Shown: one piece after another, positions 54,181-63,710 of the stretch
How positions within the stretch are numbered: position 1 is the stretch's first letter
Layout: each line of letters starts with the position of its first letter
DNA from: Anaerolineales bacterium
GTDB lineage: Bacteria; Chloroflexota; Anaerolineae; Anaerolineales; Villigracilaceae
Assembly (NCBI GenBank): GCA_016927315.1
Contig: JAFGMV010000049.1
Location: forward strand, 1-64,000
DNA length: 64,000 nucleotides
Direction of reading: 5' to 3'
Program-made: the position numbers and the translations under genes
Notes under the pieces: model-generated
The model's database searches: none
What the model saw: only the letters and a program-made list of their open reading frames with translations
What the model was told of the DNA's origin: nothing

Positions 54181-54327
54181 ATGTCTGAAAACACCAATAC
54201 AACAATGGAAAACAAGCCGGAATGGCACGATTCATTCCCCGAACCGACCACCTTCCCAAAAGGGTGGGATGTAGCTGCGGTTGAGGCAGAAGAAGTCAAG
54301 TTTGACGACGCTGAAAGTGAAGGTTAG
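54181..54327 (+). CDS. 48-residue acidic protein between leuA and leuC
   Basis: Starts at an ATG after a strong GAGGAGG site and ends nine bases before leuC. Sequence MSENTNTTMENKPEWHDS...FPKGWDVAAVEAEE...DDAESEG: hydrophilic, strongly acidic, no signal or membrane segment, no family recognised. The good ribosome site and tight fit in the operon argue that it is translated. Possible roles, unproven: a small partner of LeuC/LeuA or a coupling ORF. Confidence 0.65.
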   Translation: MSENTNTTMENKPEWHDSFPEPTTFPKGWDVAAVEAEEVKFDDAESEG

Positions 54328-54336
54328 TGCAACGTT

Positions 54337-55746
54337 ATGAGTCAGCCAAAGACACTCTTCGAAAAAATCTGGGATGCTCATGTTGTGGCCGAGGAGGCCG
54401 ATTCCCCGGCTGTTCTGTATATCGATCTGCATCTTGTCCATGAGGTGACCTCGCCTCAAGCCTTCAGCGGGCTGCGGGAACGCGGCCTAAAAGTTCGCAG
54501 GACGGATAAGACGATTGCCACAATGGATCACAGCATCCCGACTCACGACCCATCGCTGCCAATTGCTGACGCAATGGCTGCTGCGCAAATCAAGCAGATG
54601 ACCCAAAATGCAGCGGAGTTCGGGATCACCCTGCATGGGATGGACAGCCCCAATCGGGGTATCGTCCATGTCATTGGACCCGAGCTCGGCCTTACGCGCC
54701 CCGGGATGACCATCGTCTGTGGTGATAGTCATACTGCAACACACGGTGCTTTTGGCGCCCTGGCCTTTGGAATAGGGACCAGTGAAGTTGAACATGTGCT
54801 GGCCACCCAGTGCTTGCTGCAATACAAACCCCAGACTTGCGAAGTACGGGTCGAAGGCGCCCTTTCTGAGGGAGTCGGCGCCAAGGATATTATTCTTGGC
54901 CTGATCGCCAGGATCGGAATCGGCGGTGGTACCGGTTATATCTTTGAATATACAGGTTCTGCCATCCTCGGTCTTTCCATGGAAGAACGCATGACCATCT
55001 GCAATATGTCGATCGAAGGCGGCGCCCGGGCTGGCATGATCGCTCCGGACGAAACCACATTTGAGTATATTCGCGGCCGGAAATATGCCCCGCAGGGGAC
55101 AGCCTGGGAAAAGGCCGTGGAAGACTGGAGGAAACTGGTCACAGATGAAGGTGCAGCGTATGACAAGACTGTTATCTTGGATGCTGATGAGCTGGTTCCG
55201 ATGATCACCTATGGCACCAATCCCGGGATGGGGATGGGTATTACCGAGACCATACCTGACCCGGCGCAGTATACCGATCCGCTGCAGAAATCTGCGCTTG
55301 AGAAGGCGCTGGCATACATGGCACTCCAACCAGGACAGTCCCTGCTTGGGCAGAAGATCGATGTGGTTTTCATCGGTTCCTGCACCAACGGTCGCATTTC
55401 CGACCTGCGTCAGGCGGCTTCAATTGTGAAGGGCAGAATGGTGGCCGATGGGGTTCGGATGTTGGTCGTTCCGGGTTCGCAGGTTGTCAAGAAGCAGGCT
55501 GAAGCGGAAGGTCTGGATGTGATCTTCAAGGAAGCCGGAGCAGAATGGCGTGAAGCCGGATGTTCGATGTGCATTGCCATGAACGGAGACCAGCTTCAAC
55601 CCGGGCAATATGCCGTCAGCACAAGCAATCGTAATTTCGAGGGGCGCCAGGGGAAAGGTGGTCGCACGTTCCTGGCCAGCCCATTGACCGCGGCCGCATC
55701 CGCGGTCAATGGGGAAGTCACTGACGTAAGGACGATGATCTCATGA
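54337..55746 (+). CDS. leuC: 3-isopropylmalate dehydratase large subunit
   Basis: 469 residues of the aconitase family, long bacterial form. [32 protein letters not shown] and the Fe-S cysteines in [17 protein letters not shown] and [12 protein letters not shown] are present. It isomerises isopropylmalate and, with CimA present, citramalate derivatives for isoleucine. The stop overlaps the leuD start (ATGA). Confidence 0.96.
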   Translation: MSQPKTLFEKIWDAHVVAEEADSPAVLYIDLHLVHEVTSPQAFSGLRERGLKVRRTDKTIATMDHSIPTHDPSLPIADAMAAAQIKQMTQNAAEFGITLHGMDSPNRGIVHVIGPELGLTRPGMTIVCGDSHTATHGAFGALAFGIGTSEVEHVLATQCLLQYKPQTCEVRVEGALSEGVGAKDIILGLIARIGIGGGTGYIFEYTGSAILGLSMEERMTICNMSIEGGARAGMIAPDETTFEYIRGRKYAPQGTAWEKAVEDWRKLVTDEGAAYDKTVILDADELVPMITYGTNPGMGMGITETIPDPAQYTDPLQKSALEKALAYMALQPGQSLLGQKIDVVFIGSCTNGRISDLRQAASIVKGRMVADGVRMLVVPGSQVVKKQAEAEGLDVIFKEAGAEWREAGCSMCIAMNGDQLQPGQYAVSTSNRNFEGRQGKGGRTFLASPLTAAASAVNGEVTDVRTMIS

Positions 55747-57044
55747 GTAAATTCACAAAACTAACTTCCAGGCTGGTGCCTTTGCCGGTTGATAATATCG
55801 ACACCGACCAGATTATTCCTGCTCGTTTCCTGAAGGTGACTGATAAGAACGGGCTGGGCGAGGCTTTGTTCTCAGACTGGCGATACAATGCCGATGGTTC
55901 TCCAAAGGAAGATTTTGTGCTCAACCAGCCGCAGTGGCAGGGTGCTCAGGTGCTCCTGGCAGGCGACAATTTCGGGTGTGGATCTTCACGCGAGCATGCG
56001 CCCTGGGCGCTGACCGGGTATGGCTTTACAGCCGTTATCAGCACCTCGTTCGCCGATATTTTCAGGAACAACGCCCTGAAGAATGGCTTACTTCCAATTA
56101 TCGTCGACCCGGAAATGCACCGCGAACTATTCGATCTGACCGAAGAAGCGCCAATGGCAGAGATCACAATTGACCTGGAAGACCAAAATGTTTCCCTGCC
56201 TGGCGGGCGGTCGCTGTCTTTCCCGATCGATCCGTTTGCCAAAACCTGCCTGCTCAATGGGGTTGACCAGCTTGGGTATATCCAGCGTTTCGAAGACGAA
56301 ATTCTCGCCTTTGAAAAGGCGCGAGAGCTGATCCATATGCAGCACCCGGCCTGGTTTTACGACGAGTTCAAACATTCTGGGGTTGATTACGCAGATGCCT
56401 CGCAGGTGGCCGTGTATGATACCCGGCACCAGAGATTTCGCGAGTATAAGAAATTTGCGGACTCTGTTGTGGCCTCGCTTGCCCTTGGCAGGGATTCCGA
56501 AGTGGTGGATCTGGGTGTGGGAACCGGAGCCTTTACCTTGAACGCAGCTTCCCATTATAAAAAAATCTATGCGGTCGATGTTTCCGAGGCCATGTTGGAA
56601 TATACCCGTGACAAAGCGATGAGAGCCGGCCTGAATAATGTGGTTTTTTCCAGGGGTGGGTTCTTGACTTACAAACACGCCGGTGAGCCTGTGGATGCCG
56701 TGATTTCTTCCGCAGCGCTTCATCATCTTCCGGATATGTGGAAGTGGGTCGGGTTGTTGAATGTTGCCGGAATGCTCAAGCCCGGCGGGCGTTTCTTTTT
56801 GTTTGATGTGGTCTTTCCAATGACGCCCAATTATGTGGATTGCTTCAACGGTTGGGTAGGTGATTTTGTCGCCCTGGTCGGTCAGGAATTTGCCGGTGAG
56901 GTTGAAACCCACTTGCGGGATGAATACAGTACTTTCGATTGGATCATGGAAGGGCTTTTGCGCCGCGCCGGTTTCGTGATCGACAGCTGTGAATACAATT
57001 CCGGCATGGGTGCAACATATTTGTGTACAAGGAGTGATCAGTGA
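55743..57044 (+). CDS. leuD: LeuD fused to a SAM-dependent methyltransferase
   Basis: 433 residues. Residues 1 to about 196 are a full isopropylmalate dehydratase small subunit ([43 protein letters not shown]). From M199 ([20 protein letters not shown]) a class I methyltransferase follows, with motif [16 protein letters not shown] near residue 258 and [12 protein letters not shown]. The second part looks complete from its own Met. A stop TGA lies six bases before that Met in another frame, so a one-base change could have joined two genes (or a sequencing error could mimic it). Function of the methyltransferase unknown. Confidence 0.85.
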   Translation: MSKFTKLTSRLVPLPVDNIDTDQIIPARFLKVTDKNGLGEALFSDWRYNADGSPKEDFVLNQPQWQGAQVLLAGDNFGCGSSREHAPWALTGYGFTAVISTSFADIFRNNALKNGLLPIIVDPEMHRELFDLTEEAPMAEITIDLEDQNVSLPGGRSLSFPIDPFAKTCLLNGVDQLGYIQRFEDEILAFEKARELIHMQHPAWFYDEFKHSGVDYADASQVAVYDTRHQRFREYKKFADSVVASLALGRDSEVVDLGVGTGAFTLNAASHYKKIYAVDVSEAMLEYTRDKAMRAGLNNVVFSRGGFLTYKHAGEPVDAVISSAALHHLPDMWKWVGLLNVAGMLKPGGRFFLFDVVFPMTPNYVDCFNGWVGDFVALVGQEFAGEVETHLRDEYSTFDWIMEGLLRRAGFVIDSCEYNSGMGATYLCTRSDQ

Positions 57045-57177
57045 GCCTTAATGGTTTTGTTTGCTCCATCATTATTATTGCCAATCTATTGTAAGGGTTT
57101 CCGATTGGTATTTTTTGGCTGCTGGTGTGCCGATCGGGAACCAGTGGCCGAAGCCAGTAGCCGGAGAAGTGAAAAAA

Positions 57178-58737
57178 ATGTTACAGATTTATGATACAAC
57201 TTTGCGCGACGGAACTCAACGAGAAGGTATCTCTATCTCTGGCGCAGACAAAATCAGGATCGCCAAACGCCTGGACGATCTTGGTGTGGATTTCATCGAA
57301 GGTGGGTGGCCGGGTTCGAACCCCAAGGATGTAGAATTTTTTGTCCAGGCCCGGGATATGGAATGGAGACACGCCCAGGTATGTGCCTTCGGGGCGACCT
57401 GCCGGGTCAAGGGAGGCCCGGAGGATGATCCCAGCGTCAGGGCTTTATTGGCATCAGGCATGGAAGTGTGCACCATCTTTGGCAAGACCTGGGACCTGCA
57501 CGTGACCGAGGTCTTGCGTACAACCCTGGATGAAAACCTGCGGATCATCGAGCAGACGGTCGCATTCCTGAAAGCAAACGGCAAGCGAGTGATCTATGAC
57601 GGTGAACACACCTTTGATGGTTATAAAGCCGACCCATCCTATGCCGTTGAGACCTACAAGGCTGCCGCCCGCGGTGGCGCAGAAATGTTTGTGTTGTGTG
57701 ACACCAATGGCGGCGCCATGCCCTGGGAGGTCGCCGAGACGACCAAGGCGATAAAAGATGCCCTGGGTGGACTGCCGATTGGCATCCATGCGCACGATGA
57801 TTGCGGGGTTGGCGCTGCGAACTCACTGGCGGCTGTCCGTGAGGGCGCCGTCCATGTCCAGGGAACGATCAATGGGTACGGGGAACGCTGCGGGAATGCG
57901 GACTTGTGTACGGTCATCCCCGACCTGGAATTGAAGATGGGGATGCAGTGCCTGCCTGAAGGGAACCTGAAGAAACTGTATGACCTGGCGCATTTTGTGG
58001 CCGAGGTATCCAATCTAACCCCGGACGAGCATAAACCTTTTATCGGAAAATCCGCATTTACGCACAAGGCCGGGGTTCATGTGTCGGCTATGCGCCGCAA
58101 CATCCATTCCTACCAGCACATAGACCCTGCCTTGGTCGGGAATGACCAGCGTATCCTGGTCAGCGAGTTGTCTGGCCGCAGCAATCTGGTAACCAAGGCC
58201 GAGGAGTATGGCGTCCGGGTGGATGATGCTCTCAATGTTGCCGAGGTCCTGAATGAGATCAAGGAGTTGGAAGCGCAGGGTTTCTCTTTTGAGGCCGCAG
58301 AGGCTTCCGCAGCCATCATGCTGAAAAGGAAAGAACCGGGGTATGTCGCGCCCTTTGAGCTGATCGATTTTCACGTCAACGTGGATCGCCGGGAGGGACG
58401 CGGGATATTTGCCGAGGCGCTGGTCAAGGTTCGTGTGAAAGGCGAGGTATTGATGACGGCCGCAGAGGGCAACGGTCCTGTTTCGGCCTTGGACCTGGCC
58501 CTTCGGAAGGCGCTGACCCCTAGTTATCCGGCGCTGGCTGATTTTCACCTGGTTGACTATAAGGTCCGTATCCTTGACGGATCCAACGGTACCGAAGCCA
58601 TCACCAGGGTGCTGATCGATACCCAGAATGGGGTCAAGCGTTGGAGTACGGTCGGGGCCAGCGGAAATATCATCCAGGCTTCCTGGCGGGCTTTGAAAGA
58701 TTCTATCGAATATGGCTTGATGGTGGCAAAAGCCTGA
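57178..58737 (+). CDS. cimA: (R)-citramalate synthase
   Basis: 519 residues from MLQIYDTTLRDGTQREGISIS, after GGAGAAG. The CimA-type barrel (EGGWPGSNPKDVEFF, GKTWDLHVTEVLRTT, LCDTNGGAMPWEV, HAHDDCGVGAANSLAAVREG) and a C-terminal LeuA-like regulatory domain (about 395-515) are present. It condenses pyruvate with acetyl-CoA to citramalate, the threonine-independent route to 2-oxobutyrate and isoleucine. No threonine deaminase occurs in the window. Confidence 0.93.
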   Translation: MLQIYDTTLRDGTQREGISISGADKIRIAKRLDDLGVDFIEGGWPGSNPKDVEFFVQARDMEWRHAQVCAFGATCRVKGGPEDDPSVRALLASGMEVCTIFGKTWDLHVTEVLRTTLDENLRIIEQTVAFLKANGKRVIYDGEHTFDGYKADPSYAVETYKAAARGGAEMFVLCDTNGGAMPWEVAETTKAIKDALGGLPIGIHAHDDCGVGAANSLAAVREGAVHVQGTINGYGERCGNADLCTVIPDLELKMGMQCLPEGNLKKLYDLAHFVAEVSNLTPDEHKPFIGKSAFTHKAGVHVSAMRRNIHSYQHIDPALVGNDQRILVSELSGRSNLVTKAEEYGVRVDDALNVAEVLNEIKELEAQGFSFEAAEASAAIMLKRKEPGYVAPFELIDFHVNVDRREGRGIFAEALVKVRVKGEVLMTAAEGNGPVSALDLALRKALTPSYPALADFHLVDYKVRILDGSNGTEAITRVLIDTQNGVKRWSTVGASGNIIQASWRALKDSIEYGLMVAKA

Positions 58738-58756
58738 GCCTATAGAAATTTCAACT

Positions 58757-58807
58757 ACCATAGGCTGCGTCAGTGGGAGGTGCGTTCCCCGAGTCGCGGC
58801 CTATGGT
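58757..58807 (+). other. Intercistronic hairpin after cimA
   Basis: ACCATAGGCTGCG (58757-58769) pairs with CGCGGCCTATGGT (58795-58807), 13 pairs with one G-U, and the loop contains GGGA/TCCC. It is placed between cimA and the next dehydrogenase gene, without a T-tract. Likely an RNA stability or processing element. Confidence 0.55.
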
Positions 58808-58846
58808 TCTGTACGACTGAAATGATCAGTAGAGAAGGAGATCACC

Positions 58847-59914
58847 ATGACTGAGAAGTACTACAAGATTGGCGTAATTGGTGGAGACGGCACCGGCCCC
58901 GAAGTCGTTCAGGAAGGCATCAAAGTTGTTGAAGCCGCGGCAGCAAAGACCGGGTTCAAGGTTGAGTGGATAGAATATGACCTGGGCGGGGAGCGATATA
59001 TGCGGACCGGCGAGATACTGCCCGACAGCGTCCTGGACGAGTTGAAGACACTGGATTCAATTTACCTGGGTGCAATTGGGCATCCGGAAGTCAAACCCGG
59101 TATCCTTGAAAAAGGGCTCCTGCTAAAACTGCGCTTTGAGCTGGACCAATATATCAACCTGCGTCCGGTCAAGCTGTATCCGAATGTGGAGACGCCCTTG
59201 AAGGATAAGGGACCTGAAGATATTGATTACATTGTTGTTCGCGAGAACAGCGGCGACCTTTATACTGGCGTTGGCGGGGTAACGATGAAAGGGACGCCCA
59301 ATGAGGTTGCGATCCAATCTTCCGTGTACACCAGGTGCCAGGTTGACCGTTGTTTGCGGTATGCTTTTGAGGTTACCCGCCGTCGAAATAAGAAGATGAC
59401 ACTGGCCTTGTGTGGAAAAACCAATGTACTGACGTATGTCTATGACTTGTGGGAACGGGCGTTCCACGAGATGGGCGAAAAGGAATACCCGGATGTCAAA
59501 CGCGAATATTACCATGTCGATGCGACCTGCATGTGGATGGTCAAGAATCCCGAGTGGTTCGATGTGATCGTAACCGGGAATATGTTTGGCGACATCATTA
59601 CAGACCTGGGCGCCATTACACAGGGGGGAATGGGGATTGCCGCCGGTGGGAATATAAACCCGGAAGGTGTATCTATGTTTGAACCGATCGGCGGCTCGGC
59701 CCCCAAATATACCGGCAAGAATGTTATTAATCCTATGGCAGCCATTGCTGCGGGCGCAATGATGCTCGATACGGTTGGCGAATCAGAAGCTTCACAGATG
59801 ATTGAGGCGGCTTTGGTGCAGGCGCTGAGCAGCGGCAGAATCCAGAATCTGGGCGCTGGCCGGATGGGCATGTCCACGACTGAGGTCGGGGATTTCATCG
59901 CTGAAAAAGTGTGA
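58847..59914 (+). CDS. 3-isopropylmalate/3-methylmalate dehydrogenase-like protein
   Basis: 355 residues of the beta-decarboxylating dehydrogenase family: [72 protein letters not shown] and EPIGGSAPKYTGK. It belongs to the archaeal/actinobacterial-like branch, distinct from the canonical LeuB next door. Lying between cimA and leuB, it may oxidise 3-methylmalate in the citramalate route while the neighbour serves leucine; both may be promiscuous. GAAGGAG ribosome site. Confidence 0.85.
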   Translation: MTEKYYKIGVIGGDGTGPEVVQEGIKVVEAAAAKTGFKVEWIEYDLGGERYMRTGEILPDSVLDELKTLDSIYLGAIGHPEVKPGILEKGLLLKLRFELDQYINLRPVKLYPNVETPLKDKGPEDIDYIVVRENSGDLYTGVGGVTMKGTPNEVAIQSSVYTRCQVDRCLRYAFEVTRRRNKKMTLALCGKTNVLTYVYDLWERAFHEMGEKEYPDVKREYYHVDATCMWMVKNPEWFDVIVTGNMFGDIITDLGAITQGGMGIAAGGNINPEGVSMFEPIGGSAPKYTGKNVINPMAAIAAGAMMLDTVGESEASQMIEAALVQALSSGRIQNLGAGRMGMSTTEVGDFIAEKV

Positions 59915-59923
59915 AGGAGAACG

Positions 59924-60985
59924 ATGCAGGCAACGATTGTATTACTTCCCGGTGATGGGATTGGACCGGAAATTGTGGCCGAAGCAGTACAGGTGCTCGA
60001 TTCTGTATCAGGTAAATATCAACATGAGTTCAACTTCATCGAGCGGTTGATTGGTGGTTGTTCGATCGATACGTATGGTTCGGCTTTGACAGACGAAACG
60101 CTGGCCGACTGCAGCCAATCAGACGCAATCCTTCTCGGCGCAGTTGGAGGCCCTAAATGGGATGACCCCCAGGCAGAGGTCCGGCCAGAGCAGGGATTGT
60201 TGGCTTTGCGCAAAGGATTGGAATTATTCGCAAACCTGCGGCCTGTCCGGGTGCATCCTTCCCTGGTAGAAGCCTCACCGTTAAAGGCGGAAAAACTATC
60301 AGGTGTAGACATCCTTGTGGTCCGCGAACTGACCGGTGGTCTGTATTTTGGATGGCCAAAGGAGCGCGTGTTAGTCAATGGTCACGAACGGGCGGTCGAT
60401 ACCCTGATGTACTTTGACTTTGAGGTCCGGCGTGTGGTGGAACTGGCCTTCGAACTGGCGCGTGGCCGCAAAAAGAAGGTTACCTCTGTTGACAAAGCCA
60501 ACGTTCTCGAATCGTCCAGGTTATGGAGAAAGGTCGCTCTGGAAGTCGGTCAGGAAAACCCCGACGTTACGCTGGATCATATCCTGGTTGACGCGGCTTC
60601 GATGTACCTGATCACTCAGCCAACCCGCTTTGATGTCGTTGTTACCGATAATATGTTTGGCGACATTCTCACCGATGAAACTTCCGTTCTTACGGGTTCC
60701 ATGGGGCTGCTGCCTTCCGCCAGCCTGGGGAAAACCGGCCCCGGGTTGTACGAACCGATCCATGGCTCCGCACCGGACATCGCCGGTAAAGGGATTGCAA
60801 ACCCGATCGGTACCATCCTGTCAGCGGCAATGCTGCTGCGGCATTCGCTCAACCTGGAAGAGGAAGCCAGCGCGATTGAAAGCGCTGTTGACCGGGCGAT
60901 CGCGGATGGATGCCGGACAACCGACCTCGGTGGAAAATTGAACACACGCCAGATGGCGGGTGAGATCATCTCACGGCTGGTGTGA
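59924..60985 (+). CDS. leuB: 3-isopropylmalate dehydrogenase
   Basis: 353 residues, canonical bacterial Leu[63 protein letters not shown] and the metal site [25 protein letters not shown]. It oxidises and decarboxylates isopropylmalate. Starts nine bases after the paralogue with AAGGAG. Confidence 0.95.
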   Translation: MQATIVLLPGDGIGPEIVAEAVQVLDSVSGKYQHEFNFIERLIGGCSIDTYGSALTDETLADCSQSDAILLGAVGGPKWDDPQAEVRPEQGLLALRKGLELFANLRPVRVHPSLVEASPLKAEKLSGVDILVVRELTGGLYFGWPKERVLVNGHERAVDTLMYFDFEVRRVVELAFELARGRKKKVTSVDKANVLESSRLWRKVALEVGQENPDVTLDHILVDAASMYLITQPTRFDVVVTDNMFGDILTDETSVLTGSMGLLPSASLGKTGPGLYEPIHGSAPDIAGKGIANPIGTILSAAMLLRHSLNLEEEASAIESAVDRAIADGCRTTDLGGKLNTRQMAGEIISRLV

Positions 60986-61004
60986 TGAGAGTGGTGCAGA
61001 CAGT

Positions 61005-61376
61005 ATGCGTGATTCATTGACGCCCATGATCGTAATCAATTTGGCGTTGGTTTTTTATTCCATCGGCGTGTGGAGTGAGCGGCTGCAGGGCTTATTAAAA
61101 TGGCGGCATTTCGCTTTTTTCGTGCTTGGCTTGATTTGTGACACCTGGGGGACCGGCCTGATGTTCGAAATGGTCGGAGGGATGACGTATGATCTGCACG
61201 GGATTACCGGGCTGGCGGCGATCATTTTAATGTTTGTGCATGCTTTGTGGGCCCTGGTTGTTCTGCTGCGAAGAGATGAGAAAGCGATCAGGAGCTTTCA
61301 CCGCTTCAGTGTCTTTGTCTGGGTTGCCTGGCTGGTTCCGTATCTGAGCCCAATGATGATGCGGATGTTCGGATGA
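61005..61376 (+). CDS. HsmA/TIGR03987-like membrane protein
   Basis: 123 residues from MRDSLTPMIVINLALVFYSIGVWSER with four hydrophobic segments. The ICDTWGTGLMFEM and YDLHGITGLAAIILMFVHALWA segments recall the small TIGR03987/HsmA family of membrane proteins with conserved His residues. Role unknown. It is the last gene before the terminator of the branched-chain operon; whether it is related to that pathway is doubtful. Confidence 0.7.
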   Translation: MRDSLTPMIVINLALVFYSIGVWSERLQGLLKWRHFAFFVLGLICDTWGTGLMFEMVGGMTYDLHGITGLAAIILMFVHALWALVVLLRRDEKAIRSFHRFSVFVWVAWLVPYLSPMMMRMFG

Positions 61377-61440
61377 AATTGACCCGCTAGCGCTCTTCGC
61401 GTAGCCGACTTATCGGAAGATGTTTCTTTTTAACATACAA

Positions 61441-61480
61441 AGGAAGAGCGCCTCCCATGGGGTGGGGAGGCGCTCTTCCT
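61441..61480. terminator. Bidirectional terminator, end of the ilv-leu operon
   Basis: AGGAAGAGCGCCTCCC (61441-61456) pairs perfectly with GGGAGGCGCTCTTCCT (61465-61480), 16 bp, 8-nt loop, between converging genes. Its base overlaps the stop codon of the FKBP gene. Confidence 0.8.
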
Positions 61481-61814
61481 ATTTCACTTCAACCAGTTCA
61501 ACGTCGAATATCAAAGTCGCTCCAGGCGGGATAATGCCGCCTGCGCCGCGCTCCCCATAGGCCAGTTCGGGGGGGATGGTCAGCGTTGCTTTCCCTCCCG
61601 CTTTCATCAGCGCAATGCCTTCCTCCCAGCCTTTGATTACCATTCCCCGCCCCAGGGTGAATTCGATCGGCGCGCCGCGTTTGTAGGAATCGTCAAAAAC
61701 ACTCCCATCGGTCAATTTGCCGGTGTAGTGAACACAGACCGTCTTCCCGGTTTCTGCCTGGGCGCCGGTCCCTGCCTGGAGCTCAACATACTCTATTCCA
61801 TTGTTGGTTTTCAT
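61479..61814 (-). CDS. FKBP-type peptidyl-prolyl cis-trans isomerase
   Basis: 111 residues from [17 protein letters not shown], after GGGAG. A single FKBP domain with [51 protein letters not shown] and [16 protein letters not shown]. It is cytosolic (no signal peptide) and speeds proline isomerisation in protein folding. It follows the aldo/keto reductase gene by 28 bases. Confidence 0.93.
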   Translation of the reverse strand: MKTNNGIEYVELQAGTGAQAETGKTVCVHYTGKLTDGSVFDDSYKRGAPIEFTLGRGMVIKGWEEGIALMKAGGKATLTIPPELAYGERGAGGIIPPGATLIFDVELVEVK

Positions 61815-61842
61815 TTTGTCTCCCGTAAAAGTGTGTTGGGGT

Positions 61843-62709
61843 TCAGTTATCGAAAATGGTTGTTGCATGCATGCTGGCGGCGGATGTGATCAGTTCTTCC
61901 TGGTCGTCCGGGCCCATTGGTGTGAAATTCCGGCAGGCATCCAGGAATAGGGGCAAGATATTGATGTCCCCGGTTGTGCACAACCCGGTGACGCCTTTTT
62001 GTGAGAGGGCGAAATCGACACATTTCTGGATCATCGGCGGGGCGTCGAAGGGTTGGTACCAGCAGTTGTACTTATGTTCCTGTTCCCCCCACGGACGGGC
62101 TGCCACGGCTTTGATGGCCATTACGCCGATGTTTTTCTCCTGGCAGTGGCTGAGCAGTTCAAGCGCCTGTGCTTTGTATTCCGGGCTGCCGAACTGCACG
62201 AAGTTGACAGGGAAAAGCACGCTGTCGAACTCATAGCGTCGTAGAGATTCCAGGAAGATCGCCGGAGTCTGGTTGCCGTGTCCGGTAATGCCGATATAGT
62301 CAGTCAGCCCTTCTTCTTTGGCTTCGATGAGTGCTTCCAGTGCGCCGCCCGGTCCTGTTACCTGATCGAGTTCTTCAAATGTAGTGATGCCGTGCAATTG
62401 GTGAAGGTCGAATTTGTCGGTGCGTAACAGTTCCAATGAGCGCCGCAGTTCGCCTGCGGCTTCGGTTTTCGTACGCAGGCTGGTTTTGCAGCCTAAAAAG
62501 AACTGCCGGCGGGTCTTTTCGATCCAGGGCCCCATTAATTTCTCAGCCTTGCCGTAACCCGGGGCAATATCAATGTGGTTGACGCCTGCCTGCAGGATAA
62601 CGTGCATGGCTTGTTCTGCCATTTGCGGTGTGCCTTGATACAGGGCAGCCGCTCCAAAGATAGCCAATGTACTTGGGTGCCCGGTGCGTCCAAATAGGCG
62701 TTTGTCCAA
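61843..62709 (-). CDS. Aldo/keto reductase family protein
   Basis: 288 residues. The TIM-barrel starts [25 protein letters not shown], with [16 protein letters not shown] (catalytic Asp and Tyr), a Lys in [10 protein letters not shown] and a His-type segment [14 protein letters not shown]. The barrel and [11 protein letters not shown] end resemble the YhdN/AKR type enzymes that reduce aldehydes with NADPH. The substrate is unknown. Confidence 0.85.
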   Translation of the reverse strand: MDKRLFGRTGHPSTLAIFGAAALYQGTPQMAEQAMHVILQAGVNHIDIAPGYGKAEKLMGPWIEKTRRQFFLGCKTSLRTKTEAAGELRRSLELLRTDKFDLHQLHGITTFEELDQVTGPGGALEALIEAKEEGLTDYIGITGHGNQTPAIFLESLRRYEFDSVLFPVNFVQFGSPEYKAQALELLSHCQEKNIGVMAIKAVAARPWGEQEHKYNCWYQPFDAPPMIQKCVDFALSQKGVTGLCTTGDINILPLFLDACRNFTPMGPDDQEELITSAASMHATTIFDN

Positions 62710-62929
62710 ATCTCACACTCCTGATAGGTAGTAATGCTACCATGAAATAGAGCGTACGGCAGAATACTTCGCATAGCCAATATAATACAAAATTTTCACT
62801 CCCCAAAACATTTCCACCAACCAACAAAAGCAAACCAACTCAAAACGAGCGCATCCTACGGAAAAGTACGCAGTCGTTTATACACACCGGCAGGTCGATT
62901 TTCACCAGCACTCAAATCTGCACACAACA
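62710..62929. other. Gene-free stretch with strand bias
   Basis: About 220 bases before the aldo/keto reductase gene. A block around 62800-62850 is nearly pure A/C on the plus strand. A TATTATATT-like -10 (around 62780) on the minus strand may start the aldo/keto reductase-FKBP transcript. No gene seen. Confidence 0.4.
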
Positions 62930-62962
62930 AGGCGGCAGTCGCTTGTAAAGTGACTGCCGCCT
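62930..62962 (-). terminator. Hairpin terminator after the membrane gene pair
   Basis: AGGCGGCAGTC (62930-62940) pairs with GACTGCCGCCT (62952-62962), 11 bp. On the minus strand it is followed by TTGTTGTGTG, a weak T-rich tail. It lies 25 bases after the stop of the gene at 62988. Confidence 0.6.
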
Positions 62963-62987
62963 GAAGGATCACCCAGGAAATGCTGAA

Positions 62988-63710
62988 TCAAGCTGCGCCA
63001 GTGGGGGATAGCGCACTGATCAGTAACAAACATACCAAAAGGTAAATGATAAACAACGGCAGCCATCCCAGCGGCTTGAGTGCATCCAACCAGGCGGGAA
63101 GCGAATTCGGACCTTCCAGAGGGGCTGTTTCTGCGATGACCCAGGCGGATGGCAGGACCATTGAGCTGTAGACGCTGATAAACGCCCATATGAAAACCAA
63201 ACCGATCATCAGCCAGTATCCCGGCGTGAAGAGCGCATAATCGCCTCCGAGCATAGCCAGTACTTGCCCGGCAAAGCCATCGCCTCCGATTTCGTATACA
63301 CCTCCCAGGAAAAGTACGCCGGCAGCAGAGAATCGTCTCCGGTTTTGAACGCTGACAAAGGTGAGCACCATCATGGTATACCAGGGCATGGTAAGCAGCA
63401 GGTCAACCAGCAGGTTGGGATGCGCAGCCACCCCCTGCGCACCAAAAATGTTTTCATAGAAAAGGAATTCGGTCTCGACCACGGCTGCGTTGAAGATCCC
63501 CAGCAGGGCTGCGTTTCGCAGAGGGGTTCCAGAGAGAAATGGCAGCCACCACCGGCGGGCGGCGTACAGCATAAGGGTGTAGCCGCCCGCGGTCCAGATA
63601 GAAGCAGTCAGTGTCAGGTTTTCCGGAGTTGGGTCGGCTAGTGACAGGAGCAACATCGCCAGTAAACCCCATCCGGCGCCAAGGCCTACGATCCAGGACC
63701 ATATTTTCAT
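62988..63710 (-). CDS. Polytopic membrane protein of unknown function
   Basis: 240 residues from MKIWSWIVGLGAGWGLL; the ATG overlaps the stop of the upstream gene (ATGA), which supports it over a longer frame starting at 63809. About six hydrophobic segments. A middle part FNAAVVETEFLFYENIFG carries conserved-looking acidic residues. No family recognised. Confidence 0.7.
   Translation of the reverse strand: MKIWSWIVGLGAGWGLLAMLLLSLADPTPENLTLTASIWTAGGYTLMLYAARRWWLPFLSGTPLRNAALLGIFNAAVVETEFLFYENIFGAQGVAAHPNLLVDLLLTMPWYTMMVLTFVSVQNRRRFSAAGVLFLGGVYEIGGDGFAGQVLAMLGGDYALFTPGYWLMIGLVFIWAFISVYSSMVLPSAWVIAETAPLEGPNSLPAWLDALKPLGWLPLFIIYLLVCLLLISALSPTGAA

Noticed and set aside
54487-55329. Long antisense frame (280 codons) opposite leuC
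   Set aside because: Lies wholly inside leuC, whose family motifs are complete; the antisense product has no recognisable motif and no ribosome site. Similar antisense frames opposite the EF-G-like gene, ilvC/leuA, leuD, cimA, lysT and hcs were rejected for the same reason.
57312-57325. GGTTCGAACCCC resembling a tRNA T-arm
   Set aside because: It is inside the cimA coding region (motif WPGSNPKD) and no acceptor, D or anticodon stems fit around it.
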